From the NCBI RefSeq assembly GCF_030272615.1, contig NC_081409.1, forward strand, positions 647,808,468 through 647,872,467: a stretch of 64,000 bases of DNA, in the 5' to 3' direction. Shown here piece by piece: positions 43,575-56,514 of the stretch. The position numbers were made by a program, and so were the translations under genes. Source of the DNA: Cryptomeria japonica (lineage: Eukaryota; Streptophyta; Pinopsida; Cupressales; Cupressaceae). How positions within the stretch are numbered: position 1 is the stretch's first letter; every line of letters starts with the position of its first letter. The notes beneath the pieces are model-generated. The model was not told the DNA's origin. It made no database searches and was given only the letters and a program-made list of their open reading frames with translations.

Positions 43575-44743
43575 CATGTATTTTATCTCCTATATGTTAG
43601 GTGCATGAGATGGAGATTGTGTGTAAGAGTCTTATAGCTATCATGTTACCTCTAAACTTCTAGATGGTGATACTCCTATGAGAAGCTTTCTTTTCAAGTA
43701 TATTATACTCTATTATTGATTTTTAAATAATATATTAGGCGACTTTTAAAATTTGAGGTTTTTCTACTCAAATTATTTTCCCCGCGTAATTCAATTTGTT
43801 GTGGTATGCATGTTATATATGTTTATTTCTGTTAAGTCTCTATAACTATTCTTAAGATATAAAATTTTTTGCATAACCCTCCTCTCATTATTTGTGTAGG
43901 AAGTTGTTCTGCTACCTTAACTTAATATTTGATCAACCTCTTTGATGAGATATTTAATTCTAGAAACATAGGATCTTCATCATAGATTATATTTGTTCGT
44001 ATACTAGTTGAATAATATTTCTTGTCGTAATCTTATTATGGATAGACTCCAATAAGAGGGCTTCTTCTACTTCACTTGAGCTACTTGTCACTATTTCATG
44101 GTCAATCATTTTGACGTTAAATATTTCTTCTTTTTGTGAGCATAGAATTAGTCACCTAAAAAATTACCATTGCATCATCAATTATATAATATTTATAAAT
44201 GGGTTTAGACAATAACTTCATCTTTGACCCATATTTAGTCCTTAGAATTAAATGAGACCAATCTAGTGATAAATAGCCTCCATTTCTTGCTACGAAATCT
44301 CTAAATAGGAATAAGAAAAAAATTGGTGGAATAACTATCACAACCACTTCTTAGAGGACGATGATATTTGGTTAGGAGTATAATATGAGTAGGATCTCTT
44401 TGATGATTCCTATTATTTGAACTTTTTTCCTATCTAACTACATTACCCCCTTTTCTAAGGTCTCATACTTTAACTGGAGTGAACCGACTATTTGCTTTGA
44501 CATCACAGTGGTCTATGAGAGTTAAATATAAAGGAGTAGGTTTGTCTTTACTTATAACTGTGAATCATTAATGTAGTTGTTGGTTGTGGACAACCTTTTG
44601 AAAATTCCTTTGCATTCTCTCGATTGGACTCTTTTGCATGAGTCACAATCACCAACTTATCTTGTTCTTTCAACAACTCTTGTAAGAGGTTCTTTTATTA
44701 TACGGAGGAAAAAACATCCCATAATGATACACTAGTGTGAGCT
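43575..44743. other. Unassigned; possible continuation of the plus-strand Copia
   Basis: This DNA was contiguous with 13155 before E inserted. GAGATGGAGATTGTGTG near 43608-43624 resembles a Copia polypurine tract followed by an LTR start, which would make the next stretch the 3' LTR of the fragment at 11050-12545. No second LTR is available to test this. There is no coding region. Confidence 0.3.
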
Positions 44744-45486
44744 TGTTAGGATAAGGTGTTGTACACCATGCATAATATTTATTTTATTATTAGGTGTAGT
44801 ACATACCTAGGCAGACCTTGATGAACATGTATCGCTAGGAGTTAACATGCTTGGGTCTACTTTATGTGTTATATATAACATTGGAAAATATATTTAATAT
44901 GGGTCTCACATTGGGCAAATGTATTTAATTTAATATTGGGAAAATATTAATCAAGTGACAGTTGAGTACCCAATATTAAATTTGGGGTCAATTGTTTTGT
45001 GAAATCGTGGTTTCGAGTCACAATGTTTTACATTACCTCTTGGTTGTATTTGTATTAGCTTGATTCTATATAAGAAAGCACATGTTTAGTGGTTAAGGTT
45101 GATTGGTTGAGTGGGTTGTCATTATATTAAGTCTTTATGATGAGTGCATAAATAAAGCATGGCATCAAACGTGTTGAGTCATGCTTGGACACATGGAGGA
45201 TGTACGGGAGAGGCTTGATGTTCAAAAATATTAATTGTATATTTGTAATTTCTTTGTATTGGTTTACTATTGAATAATAAGGTTTAGTAGGGATTCTTTT
45301 GGAGGCTATATTTTTTTCCCTTGAGGGTTTTCCTAGGGTATATCTTGTAGCTTGTCTATTTGATCTATGCATAATGGGTATTATATAAGCTTGTATGCAT
45401 GATTACGTATGTTAGATGTTATATTGCTTATGGGTATTATGTAAGCTTATACGTATGATTACATATTGAAGCATTATTTCCTAACA
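44744..45486 (+). repeat. Element F 5' LTR
   Basis: 743 bp from TGTTAGGATAAGG to TTCCTAACA, ending two bases before the primer site. Confidence 0.7.
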
Positions 45487-45487
45487 A

Positions 45488-45500
45488 GTGATATTAGAAA
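45488..45500 (+). promoter_or_regulatory. Element F primer-binding site (degenerate)
   Basis: GTGATATTAGAAA is a mutated form of GTGGTATCAGAGC at the expected spacing from the LTR end. Confidence 0.5.
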
Positions 45501-48500
45501 TTTAATGGTTAGATTTTGAGTTACAACCCTAGTTTGAGTGGATTAGATGCAAAGTTTAAGCCATGGATATGCTTGAAAGAGAAAGGACATTGCAAGGTAT
45601 GAAACAGTTTTATGTTGTTTTATTGTAGATCGAAGGGTTTTGGGTTCATTTTCATGATGGATTTGTGAAATATTCAGTCAAATGAGTTTCGTGGATGTGA
45701 TTTCAAATAACTATTTTAGGGGGAGGTTTCACAAATGACCCCTGGTAAAAACCAAACCTTACCATTGAATCCAAGATGGTCAAAAGACAAATTTTGACAT
45801 AAAATTTGACCTATTTCTAATAAAATTGCCCCAAAGAATAGTCATACAGTGATACGGCTCAAGCCAAAGGCGTCGTCATATAAAAAGTTAAATATTATTT
45901 GACATCTTTAAACTTTTTTACTTGTGGGTTTCAAAAAATAAAATAAAAATAATAATAATAAATTATGAGTGGGGGTGGTGCAACACAATTACCACTTTGT
46001 GCATGTTAGTTTGCATGATGTCTTCATACTTCGTTGTGTACTCCACTTACCTCGTGTGTTTCAAAAATTATGATTGCCCATATATTTACCTTTTGATCTT
46101 CTAAAATAAAATCCCATGTGGTCATATTCATTAAAATAAAAACTTTATAAATACAAACCTAAAACTACAATTAAAAATCACTATTGAGCCTTTTTTGAAA
46201 TCATTTAAAAGAGTGCCAACTTTAAATTTTGTGCAACCACTTTTAAATATAAAAATAAATTGTTTTCAAATGAGTGGTTGGGTGCATTTATGGATGTTTA
46301 AATTTTTGTAAATTAAATTCATTTTACTTAATTTGTGGGGTTTGTGTAAAGTTTTCCCATATAAGAAAACTAATTGTTTTTTTAAAACCAACATAATCAC
46401 TATGGTTGTGAGACTTTTTACTTTTATACTTGCTAGAAAGATAGTTCCAAGTACTATATAGTGCTACAAGTTTGGTTCCCTGATTTTGACATTTTATCTG
46501 GTTTGTTGGACTTGTAAGTTAGATGTTCTCCTTTTCATAGTTTTGAGAATAACTTTTGCATATCAATCGGTTTTTCAATTTCAAATAAGCATTGGAGATC
46601 ATGTTTAGTGTACTACATAGTGGTATTGTTATTTTCTTAGTTTTATGAGTATAAAAAGTTTTGTACTTGTTTGAATACTTTTACACCCTTGAGATTTCAT
46701 GTTAGATTATGCGAGATTCCAAACGATTCAAGAGGTGAAACCTTGAGAAAGTGCATTTTTTTATGTGATATTTATGATGGTATTGTTGATTACCAACTTT
46801 GGTACTTCCTCGTATAATTTTACATATATTTTTTAAATTTGGACTTTGAAGTTGATAGATACACAAGTTTTTTATTTTATTTAAGGACACGTTTGGACAT
46901 TGTTTGAGACTTGGAGTCTTGTATGGGTGATAGTTGAGTGCAAGTACAATGTTGGTGTTGATTATGGCATCATGGTTATGCAGGTACACTTTTATATTGG
47001 CATGATATATTCAAGAAATGGTGGTTTGGTGTGAGGTGTTATTTCTTATATCATATATGCTTGTTTGGTTCCTTGAATATGGTAATTATCCACAGACATG
47101 TTTGGCAAATCAGATCCAAGATTGATTTGGTGTTTGATTCATTTGGTCTATAAGATTATTCTCTTTGATATCTTGATGTGTAGGTTATAAATGTGATAAT
47201 AAGTTTAAATTTTTTAGTGTTTGCAACTTTGCATCTATGAGTTATGTATTTATGTGAGTAGGCCATCCATTTGATTGTAGTGGAATGACTTAGATGTGTG
47301 CTATCTATATCTGCGAGATTTGATTCAGTGTTGATACACATTTTGTTAGTTCGCCTTGTTTGTGGTCATTTGTGCATTTGTATGTTTTTATTTGATATTA
47401 GAGGGTGCATAATTTGAGTACCTTGTTAGTCATTTGTTGGGACTTGGAGCATGATGGTTTTATCATGATTTCATATTACCTAGGTTATACATTTCATTGG
47501 GAGATTTTGACAATGATGGATTCATGGTACAGGATTGATTCTTGATTATCTGGTTGGTGGTTGTATCTTCTTGGCTTGGATATTTTATTTTTACTCGACA
47601 TTTTCAACATTTCAATTAATTTTTTTGTATACCTAAATGATATTCATTTAGGAGATAGTTATCATGATGCCATGTGTGACCCGGTATGATGGTTTAGCGG
47701 AAATTGTTGGTAGTGATGTGGATTCACTATTTAATAGTGGATGATCTTCTTTAGTTTTATGAATGTTTGAAGGAGCTTTTAGATCCTATTGTTGTAGAAG
47801 GGTCTTTTCACATTTGTAAGTTAAGTGATTGGAGATGGTTATGTACAAATTAATTTAGAGATGTTGACATCTTGGAGCTATGGAGGACTCATGCAGTCTT
47901 TGTTTGAGGTGTTGTATATTCTTTTTTATTTGACATGATATCCTTGTTTGATGGGATGGTTTCTATTATGTAATGGTATACTCTTGATTTTACATTAGAT
48001 TTTCTACATTATTCATTTGTTTTATATATTCATTTTGACCATGTGAACTCCTAGGAGGAGATGATTAGATAATGATATCATGTTTATGTTCCTAATGCTC
48101 AAGATTAGAGCGTTGACATTGATCTTGATTGATTCTCTTGTATTAAGTACATGATCATTTGCTTTATTACTTCATGATGGTTCTATGTTGAATTTAGAAT
48201 TTATTATGGATTTTTAGGTTGCAAGTTCTTATGGATACACGGAGACATAGTTGAGGCTTGGATTTCTCGTTTGATGGAGACATCAAGATGGTTACTTATG
48301 GTGAGATTTCAATAAGAAGTTTAAGGAGTCTTCACCTTGGTTGAATATGAGTTCAATATGGACCTATGTGGAGTGTGTTCTTGTATCATTCATGATGACT
48401 TGGATATCTTGGAGGAGCATTCTTATTCTCATTCCATTTTAGAGATATGGATCTTGAGTTATAGATAGATGGTTAGTTCTAGAGGATTCAATTTGAGATA

Positions 48501-49474
48501 TTTATAGCATGGCTATCTCCTTTTTCATTTGATTTGATATTATGATGTCATTATGAGGATTTGAGGAGATGGTTTATTGCGCCAATTTCCTTTATTGGGA
48601 ATAGTTATTATGGCTTTGACCTTCTTTATTTGAGAGTATTACATCCATATTGGCATTACACATGATAAAAATATTTGTTTGGTTTAAGTGAGTGAACAAG
48701 TTTAGGTATTGATATGGCTTTTCATTTGGGGTTGTATGGAAATTATACTTAACACAATATTGATTCTTTGAGTTGTTGGTAGGACATGTTACGATTTACA
48801 AGTTTTCTCTCTTCATCCTATTGTTTCTTCCATGATATTCATCATTAGATGATTTGGGAGGATGGTGACATATTGTGAGACAATATGTAGTTATCTACAT
48901 TGTATGTGTGGATCATTGTGATTGTTCTTGGTACTTCATGTTTTGGTTACTTATCACAACTTAATATGAGAATTGATTGGTAGACTTGATATGCCTTAAG
49001 TTTTTTTTTTAAGATTTGGCATTACCCATGTAGTGGGAGTTTTTTGGGTATGTCTTTTCTTCATCGACAGGTTTGAAACAAGGAGCTTCATTCCATTTTA
49101 TGGGTTGATATGTGATTGGCATGAGTTTATTGATGTTGTTTATACCTAGGAGGTATGGATGGTTGGATGTATTTGCATCTATTGAGGATGTCATTTATGA
49201 TCGTTTATTTTTCTCCTTTATGGAAATAGCTTGGATCCTTTGTTATCATATTAGATCTAATGCTTGTGTTCTTGGATTGGTGCATCATCACCTTGTCTTG
49301 TTGATTTTATTCCATAGTTGGTGTGTTGGAGGATGTAAGGAGTTATTGCTTTAGATGGTGGTTGCTTTGGTTTTATTAAAAGTATCTTGATGGAGCATAA
49401 GAGTATGTTGAAGATTCATGTATTTTTTATGTATGGTTGTATTTCATTGATTTATTCATATGCATTGTATACAA
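45501..49474 (+). other. Element F interior, non-coding
   Basis: About 4.0 kb with frequent stops in every frame and no gag, protease, RT, RNase H or integrase text that I can see. The strand is unusually T- and G-rich with many GATGG, TTGG and GGAG words. This may reflect C-to-T decay or a non-coding function. It holds no supported gene. Confidence 0.5.
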
Positions 49475-49490
49475 CAAGTGGGAGAATATT
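49475..49490 (+). promoter_or_regulatory. Element F polypurine tract
   Basis: CAAGTGGGAGAATATT lies directly before the 3' LTR start TGTATAATATG, as in Copia elements. Confidence 0.6.
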
Positions 49491-50012
49491 TGTATAATAT
49501 GTTGTACACCTTACATAATGTTTATTTTATTATTATATGTGTGGTGTACTTAGGGGGACCTAGATGAACATGCATCACTAGGAGTTAACATTCTTGTGGC
49601 CACTTTGTGTTTTATGTAATATTAAAAATATATTTGATGTGGGTCTCACATTGGGAAAATGTATATAATTTAATATTGGAAAAAAATTAATAAAGTAAAA
49701 ACTTAGTACTAAATATCAAATCTGGGTCAATAGTTGTGTGAACTCATGGTTTTGAGTCATACGGCTTTACTTTACCACTTAGTTGTATTTGTGTGATCTT
49801 GATTCTATATAATCAAGCATATGTTTAGTAGTTAAGTCTGGCTATCATTGTATTGTGTCTTTCTAAAGAGTAAATATCCACAAAGCATGGAATGAGATGT
49901 GTGGATTCATGTTTCGACACATGGAGGATGCATGGGAGAAGCTTGATGTTTTAAAAATATTTATCGTAAAACTATATAAGTTCTAATATAGTATTTTATT
50001 TCTAAATAATAA
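49491..50012 (+). repeat. Element F 3' LTR, incomplete
   Basis: It matches the first 520 or so bases of the 5' LTR, then diverges after AAATAATAAG. Confidence 0.65.
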
Positions 50013-53000
50013 GATTGAATGCCATTGTTCCAATCGGTGTCACTTGTCTTTGTTTCTCTACTATCTTCTATTACGAATTTCCCTTGGAGAAACCTTGAGG
50101 CATGTGAGAATCATTAAAAGGAAAACATTATGAATTTGATTCTTCCTCTAAATTATTCCGGTCTGTGTCTAAGTGTCTATGTGGATTAGTGTGATCATTT
50201 GCAATGACATAGGGATTGGGACAAACTGATTTAAAGGTTATAAATGATTAGGTATTAAGGGTCTTTGATAATTATTATGTTGATGTATGAAATTACCCCC
50301 TTGTAAATCCTGATATGATGGTCTCAAAAAAAGATTTGTTATATTTAAAGTTGATGATCTGAATGTAGATGCTTCACACAATACTTTTCATGTCTTTTAG
50401 GCCAAAGCTATTGACATATTAGTGGGGAAAATACATAAGAGGGTTAGTCTGCAAAGTATTGGGTACTTGAAATTGAATAAATAATATATGAAATACAATG
50501 ATAGGAGGTCTTGGGGGAAGCTTTCTAGCACCTATTATATTAGTTTTAGTCCTAACAACTAGGTTGTTGAAATCCAAGAGAGTTTATCCCCTAGTTATTG
50601 AATCACAATACCTATATATGAGTTAAATCCTTCAAATAAAAAACAATTTTCATGCCTACTTGAGGGTGATCTACTATAGGGAACCCTCTACCAACTCTTT
50701 GTGGAATCTCATATTGAAATCTACGATAGCCTCATACGTGGCTCTTTTTATGGTAATATCTATGACCTTTCTCATTATACCTAATAAATAATAAATCGCC
50801 TAACTAATCCCAGGTACCAATAGAATTTGGTTGGAGAGATTGATATCAATCTAGAGCCTTTTCCTTGAAGTATGATGTAATTAACCATAGAGAAACATTT
50901 TTCTCTATTGTATAATGAATGATATATACATTAGCAACATCTTGTAAATGTTACATAAGAGTCTTGAAATCTTCAAATGTGAATTTGTGAAGTGTATTTA
51001 AAGGATTACTTGGAATCCGATCCATTTGTTTGAGGCCATTGGAGGAATAAGAAGACTGCCACTATTCAATGTTACAAAGTTCCTAAGAGTGGTTGGGGTA
51101 GCCATGTGTGATTGTGTTTCGTGTGACTCAATTTCCCTTTGTTCAGTAAAAGTCATTAATGGAGGTAACAAAAGGCTTGGATTATTAAATAGCAATGTTC
51201 TCGTGACAATTCCTTGGTTCATGTGATCTTACCTCTGCTCATGAAGTAAATTTATGCCCCATCAAGCATGCCAAAAATTATTGATGCTTGAATTTTCAAT
51301 CAAATACCAACAATGGGAAATATTATGAATGTGAAACCTTAATTCATAAAATAACCTCCAGATTTTAAAGAAGTTGACTCTTCCTTTTAACTCTAAATTT
51401 TGGAGGAAAATAGGATAGAAAATCTCAAAATAAACTACAATAATTATCTAACACAATGGTGATGCATTGAAAGATATAATTTTGTTTTGATTAGTACGAA
51501 AGCATGGCATATTATTTAACAAAAAGAATAAAAAAATCAAAGACTTTTGAAAGGTCGCAATGAATGGTATAAAAAAATGGATTAATCTAATTATGTAAAA
51601 GAGTTACACAATCTAAATATATCAATGGTAGTAGTTTGAATCTCTGAATGCACACAAATACAATATTCAAATCCCTTCCTTAGAAACACTTTTTAAGGAT
51701 CTCCAAAATTTAAAAAAATTTAAAACTAACCATTTTCCCAGCAATTACAAGCATGTTTAAAAATATATCATCCCTAATTGTGGAAATCATCTTGGTCTTT
51801 AGAGATCAAATAAGAGAGTATTATGCTTGTGATTACATATAAAAAAAAGCCTGCATGTATCATCTTGAATTGCTTAAAATGGCAATTCCTTCCCCTTTGA
51901 ATATGCATGAATCAACACAATTACAAGAATGTTGCTTTGACAATTAACACAATATTTTTTCCTTATTAAAATTCCTTTCTTTGGTGAAGTGATGTGTCAA
52001 TACATAGTTCTCCTTGTTTTTTTTCTTGGGCCCCAACTTCTTACAATCCCTTATAACTTCAACCAATGGCACATCTTCCAGAATCACCTTTTATAGTAGG
52101 TAGGTAAAAAGTTCACACAATGATGACATGTGGATCATCAATCCAAGGCATATGAATATCTGCAATAGCACTATTCTTTCTTTGAAAATGTATCATAGCG
52201 ACAAGTAGATGTCTTGACCAATGACATGATAGGAAAAGGTTGCCAATGACATTAGAAGTAAAAATTGTACAGAAGTGACACACATTTTTGCTTCTTTTTT
52301 ACTTAACCTTTAGGGAAGCAAAGTGTTTTTCAAAAGAAAAATATTTTAAAAGAAATGAAACATGCTCCTCCCTACAATTCACATGAAACAACAAAAGAGA
52401 ATCATTGCTTCTATTGTTGGCTTGAAATATAAAATTAAAATGTAGAGCTTTTCTCTAGAGTAACTTTGTTCACCCTATTAGTTTAGTATATACACCTACC
52501 CAAGTCAAGGCCCACTTGAGATAAGGTGCCACTTAGTAATTCACTTCTTAGCACTTTTACAATTTAATTTGTTAATTAGTTCATACAATTCACTACTTTA
52601 TTATTCTTATAACAATTGGTCAAATTGCATCGCATGAATAGTTTTAGTAGTAATTTCTTATTTACTCTTTACTATTATTGATAGTTATTCTTAACTCTGA
52701 TTTCTATTTAGTTATGACTATAAAATTGAAATTTAGTAGAATGGTATAATCTTTCCAGTAAATTTATAATTTAATTAACTCTTAGAATGTAATCGAACTT
52801 AGGAATCTCAAAATGTACATAGTATCGGCTCCATCTCATGCTTACAATTTGGGTTGATAATTTATTATATCTTATATAAAGTTGATGGTTTTGTAGTTGT
52901 TGGCTAACAAATTTTGTTCTCTTCAAAATATGATAGTATTGACTCCTAGCGCCAGACAAGAGAACAAACTATTAACAACAGTTGGAGAAGATGTTATTGC

Positions 53001-53084
53001 TTTGCAACTTTCCTCTAAATTTTAGTGGTACAACTCCTCTTATGATATCAATTTAGGTTTTTATGGGTATTGTTTTAACCAGAA
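50013..53084. other. Unassigned spacer
   Basis: About 3 kb, AT-rich, with only short open frames of no recognisable content. I see no repeat pair, LTR tip or domain. Confidence 0.5.
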
Positions 53085-53635
53085 AGTAGGAAAGGTGAGA
53101 CTTTTAACCAGAAAGTCATAAAGGAAACGGAAAGAAGAAACAACCAAAAGTAACTTGCAATTAAATACTAGCGAATGTCCCAGAGATGAGATCAAGTGGT
53201 GTCCTCCTCCCTCGAGATGGGTGAAAATCAATACGGATGGGGCAGCAAAGGGGAATCTTGGACCTTCTGGATGTGGGGGAGTGGTGCGTGATCATAATGG
53301 TAGGCTAGTCTCGATGGTGGCCCTCCCTTTGGGTACCCAAACAAACCACTTTGTTGAGGCTTTAGCAGCCTATGTCGTGATCAATTTGGCTAAAGAGAAA
53401 GGATTGAGGATGGTTTGGTTAGAATGTGACTCCCTTAACATTATCAATTGATTAAAGGGGTCCACCCCCCCTAGTTGGACGATCAAACATATTATTGAAT
53501 ACTACCTTTTGTTACTTAGAGATTTTAAGGATTTTAAAGTCTCACATGTGTATCGTGAAGGAAACAAGGTGGTGGATAATTTGGCCAACATTGGGGTGGG
53601 ATTGGCAAGTAGAAAAGTCTAGTATATTTATGATC
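53085..53635 (+). pseudogene. Plant LINE-type RNase H-like domain, fragment
   Basis: The open piece 53155-53451 contains the start of a plant RNase H-like fold: SRWVKINTDGAAKGN, GPSGCGGVVRDHNGRLVS, then FVEALAAYVVINLAKEKG and VWLECDSLNIIN. A TGA at 53449 interrupts, and the same frame continues to about 53620 with YLLLLRDFKDFKVSHVYREG and VVDNLANIGVGLA. The motif order NTDGA, GGVVRD, EA, ECDS, HVYREGN..D is typical of the RNase H at the 3' end of plant LINE ORF2 and of related host-encoded copies. The RT is not present upstream, so this is a 5'-truncated remnant. Confidence 0.75.
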
Positions 53636-53799
53636 GGATCCCAGTGGATCTCCACATCCTTATCACCAATGTGTCCCAGACATGACGACATTTATGAAGA
53701 GAGAGTTGAACTTTCTAGGGTCTTTTTTATTCCTTTCCATCTAGTTGTGCTTGATCACTGTTGTTCTGTAGCCTTCTGTGATTGGGGTTTTTAGTGCGA

Positions 53800-55310
53800 T
53801 GGGGGGAGATAAAAATCGATTGGAACCCATGGTTTTTGAGAAATGGTGAAACAAGGAAGTTTTTTGGAAGGAACTCTCAGCTAGAGGTTTAACATGTTAT
53901 ATGGACACTTTGTATGGGTGAAATGCCCTTGTCACTGAGGCCTTTGTTAAGGGATGGAAGGACGGGGTGCTCTGTGCCTATGGTATTGAGCTAGAAGTTA
54001 ATGAGTATTTGGTGGCCAAGGTTTCCAATACCTTGATTGAAGGTACTAAGGTTTATAGAGATAAAAAGTGTGTGAACGAGGCTTTTGAAACTTTTCTCTT
54101 GTCGAAAGAGAGGGAGAAAATGAGGAAGAATACAGACAGTGGGTGGGATAGAACCTTGCTACCAAATCACTGGAAGGTGATTTTGAAGGTCATCATGTGA
54201 TACCTCACTCTGGATGGTAAATTATGCAGCTTATTCATTTATCACTTTATCATTTTAAATCATTTTCGGCATAATAAGTGTATTTCTTTTCTCTTTTATT
54301 TGGCTATGTCTTTGAATCATAGTATTCAAGCTCATGAGAAAAGGGCTTCCTCCCTTGTTCTTCATGAGGGCTTAATCCCGCTGATTATGGAATGTGTTAA
54401 AGCCCTTCATGTTGAAAGGAACCTTAAGGCTAAAGTGGGCATTGAGTTTTAGAAGAATGTCCCAGTGCATTATGGGGATACAACTTCAAATGATGAGGAG
54501 GTGGATTATGATGGGGATAAGGTCTTTCATATTTACGAGAATTAGGATCCCATGCTTTCCTATACCAAAAACCCTAATACCGGTGGCAAAAAAGCATTGT
54601 TCATTCGGATGAAGATGATGACCTCGATTATGTTCCAGATTTGGTAGACCCTATTGTTGATGTGAAGGGTAACAGGGTAGCTAGGGCTTCTGTTTCAAGT
54701 GCTAAAGGGAAATTCAAAATCTTGGGGGCCCCGATGGTCAATGCCATTAATTCACCTACTAAAAGGAGGAAGGCCTTTCTAATAGATTCAGACAGGCATA
54801 CAGAGGAGCAAGATGTCAATATTGTGAAACCTAATTATGGGGGAAGGGCTACGCCAAAGGAGATGGGTTCCTCTATCCCTGAGACCATTGTTTCCAATAT
54901 CAATTTGAGGAAATTATAGGAGAATCAAAATGCCTTGTTTAACTGGATATTTCAGGAGATTAATTATCTGAAGAAGAAGGTTAATCCACCTAAGGGGGAC
55001 CTGGACAACCTCAAGATGGACCACAAACAATAAATCAAATCCTTGGAAGATGATTGTCACAAACTCAAATAGAGATTGACTGCAGTGGTGACAGTTAGCA
55101 AGGTGATAATGGACAATACTAGTGAGGGTCTTCATAAGCTTAATCAACATGTAGAAGTCTTGCATGCCATTTCTCAGGGTAATTCCCCTTCGTACAACAT
55201 TAAGATGGTCAATAAGACTAAGGTGGGGGATGTAGGTACACGAAAGATTCTTAGAGTGTCATCGGATAACAAGGATGAAGACTTGGACGAGATCGTGTTG
55301 CCCTAGTTGG
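53800..55310 (+). pseudogene. Decayed coding-like region of unknown family
   Basis: On the same strand as the RNase H fragment, several open pieces have protein-like composition: 53967-54200 (LCAYGIELEVNEYLVAKVSN, continuing open upstream with FVKGWKDG), 54394-54612, 54641-54919 (MVDPIVDVKGNRVARASVSS, Lys/Arg-rich) and 55076-55306 (QHVEVLHAISQGNS). Between them are single stops and shifts. The whole could be one old gene or transposon protein of some 450-500 codons. I do not recognise the family. The C-terminal half is charged and might be coiled. A LINE ORF1 or a plant transposon protein are alternatives. Confidence 0.4.
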
Positions 55311-56092
55311 GCCCGATGATGAGGCTCCGTAGCAAGGATAAGGGTATGACCCATGTGGATGGTATTAGTAAAAAAAAATTGTTGATTAATGAAGAGGTCA
55401 TTCATAAAAATGATAATTTAGGCAAGCTTATGTACTTTTGTTAGGGTTTTTTTTTGTCTCTCAGGTTGGGCTTCATTGCCCTAATTTTTGTGGACTGGTT
55501 GGCATCTTTTTTGTTGTTGGATCTTGGATGACTGTGTTTTAACTTGTATTTTGTTGACTTTGGGTTTCTAGTCCCTGTAAAACTAGTTTTCCCCTTTAGT
55601 CAAAATGAATGTCACTGCTATTTCATATTCATTCAAAGATAAACATCATATAATAGTGAGTAAAGGGGGATAAACAAATGCCTTAATAATTAAAGTACAG
55701 AATCATGAACAGAAAGCATCAAATAAAAAAAATGCTTATTCATCTAACATAGCACAAAGTCTAGTCACATCAGATAACTATTCAGAAACCTATCACTTAA
55801 TATTAAAGCACCAAGATTTATCAAGTTCAAAATTCTCAAAAAATAACACAAAGTCTAAATTTCTAAGGGAACCACCCCTCCATCCCCTTCTCTATATCTA
55901 ACTTTCTACTTCCTTTTATAATTAAAATCCCTTTTTCCGGTTCCAAGAAACGCTTCTTGCAAAAATAACGATCTTGAAAATGATCGTTTTAAACATTATC
56001 TAAGGAGAAACAAAAATAAGCCCATCTTTAAACCAAATTATATAATAAAAAAACTCCTAATTTCAGATCTCTTCATCGGGTATGGGGTTCCT
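55311..56092. other. Unassigned spacer
   Basis: Poly(A)-like (55370-55377) and poly(T) stretches but no gene. On minus it would be downstream of the 56514-56093 frame and could be its 3' untranslated region. Confidence 0.4.
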
Positions 56093-56514
56093 TCAAGCAA
56101 TTTGATTATCGATTATTTCAGCCTTCGTCTCTTCTTCAATCAGCACCCAGAGAACTGCTGAAAATCCATCTTCATGTTGTATGAGTTCTCGGGAAAGGTC
56201 GGTTAGGTTGAAGAGGATATCATCTTGCATATGCTCGACATCTGGTTGCATTATCAGACCCTTCCCTCTGAGTACCATCTTCTCGCTTGTCAATAAAATT
56301 AATCACCAGGATTTCTTCTAGCAACTATTTCTTCTTGCAAATGTCGTTTGTGATTTTCGGCTTGTTCGACATTTTTTCTTAACAAAGCGGAGGTTTTTCT
56401 ATATTTTGCAAAATTTATTTGTTGCTTCCATGCAACAGCATGCAACCTATGGATGACATTTTCTTTCTCTTTCCGGCCAATTGAATTCAGGGTTAATGAT
56501 TGACAGTTGATTAT
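56093..56514 (-). pseudogene. Unknown protein fragment cut by the G LTR
   Basis: On minus one frame is open from the LTR edge at 56514 to about 56302 (NSIGRKEKENVIHRLHAVAW, KYRKTSALLRKNVEQAENHK, LQEEIVARRNP). A second frame, shifted by one base, takes over at about 56315 and stops at 56093 (MVLRGKGLIMQPDVEHMQDD, LTDLSRELIQHEDGFSAVLW). Composition is balanced, with a Lys/Glu/Gln-rich helical stretch that could be a coiled coil. I recognise no domain and no retroelement motif. It may be the 3' end of a host gene or of an unlisted transposon gene. The upstream part was lost or displaced by the insertion of element G. Confidence 0.4.

Larger units (their letters stand above)
44744..50012 (+). mobile_element. 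Element F: LTR element without recognisable genes
   Basis: Direct repeats at 44744-45486 and 49491 to about 50012 share long blocks, for example GTTGTACACC at about 44758 and 49502, AGGAGTTAACAT at 44836 and 49580, GTGGGTCTCACATTGGG or GGGTCTCACATTGGG at about 44900 and 49639, and ACACATGGAGGATG. A degenerate iMet primer site follows the first repeat and a purine tract (AAGTGGGAGAATATT) precedes the second. The right LTR loses similarity after about 50012, so the element is truncated or diverged there. The interior (about 4 kb) shows stops in all frames and no retroelement domain. It could be a large non-coding derivative or a very old Copia element. Confidence 0.7.

Noticed and set aside
49112-49354. 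80-residue frame in the F interior as a membrane protein
   Set aside because: Hydrophobic composition follows from the T-rich strand; no homology or start context supports a gene.
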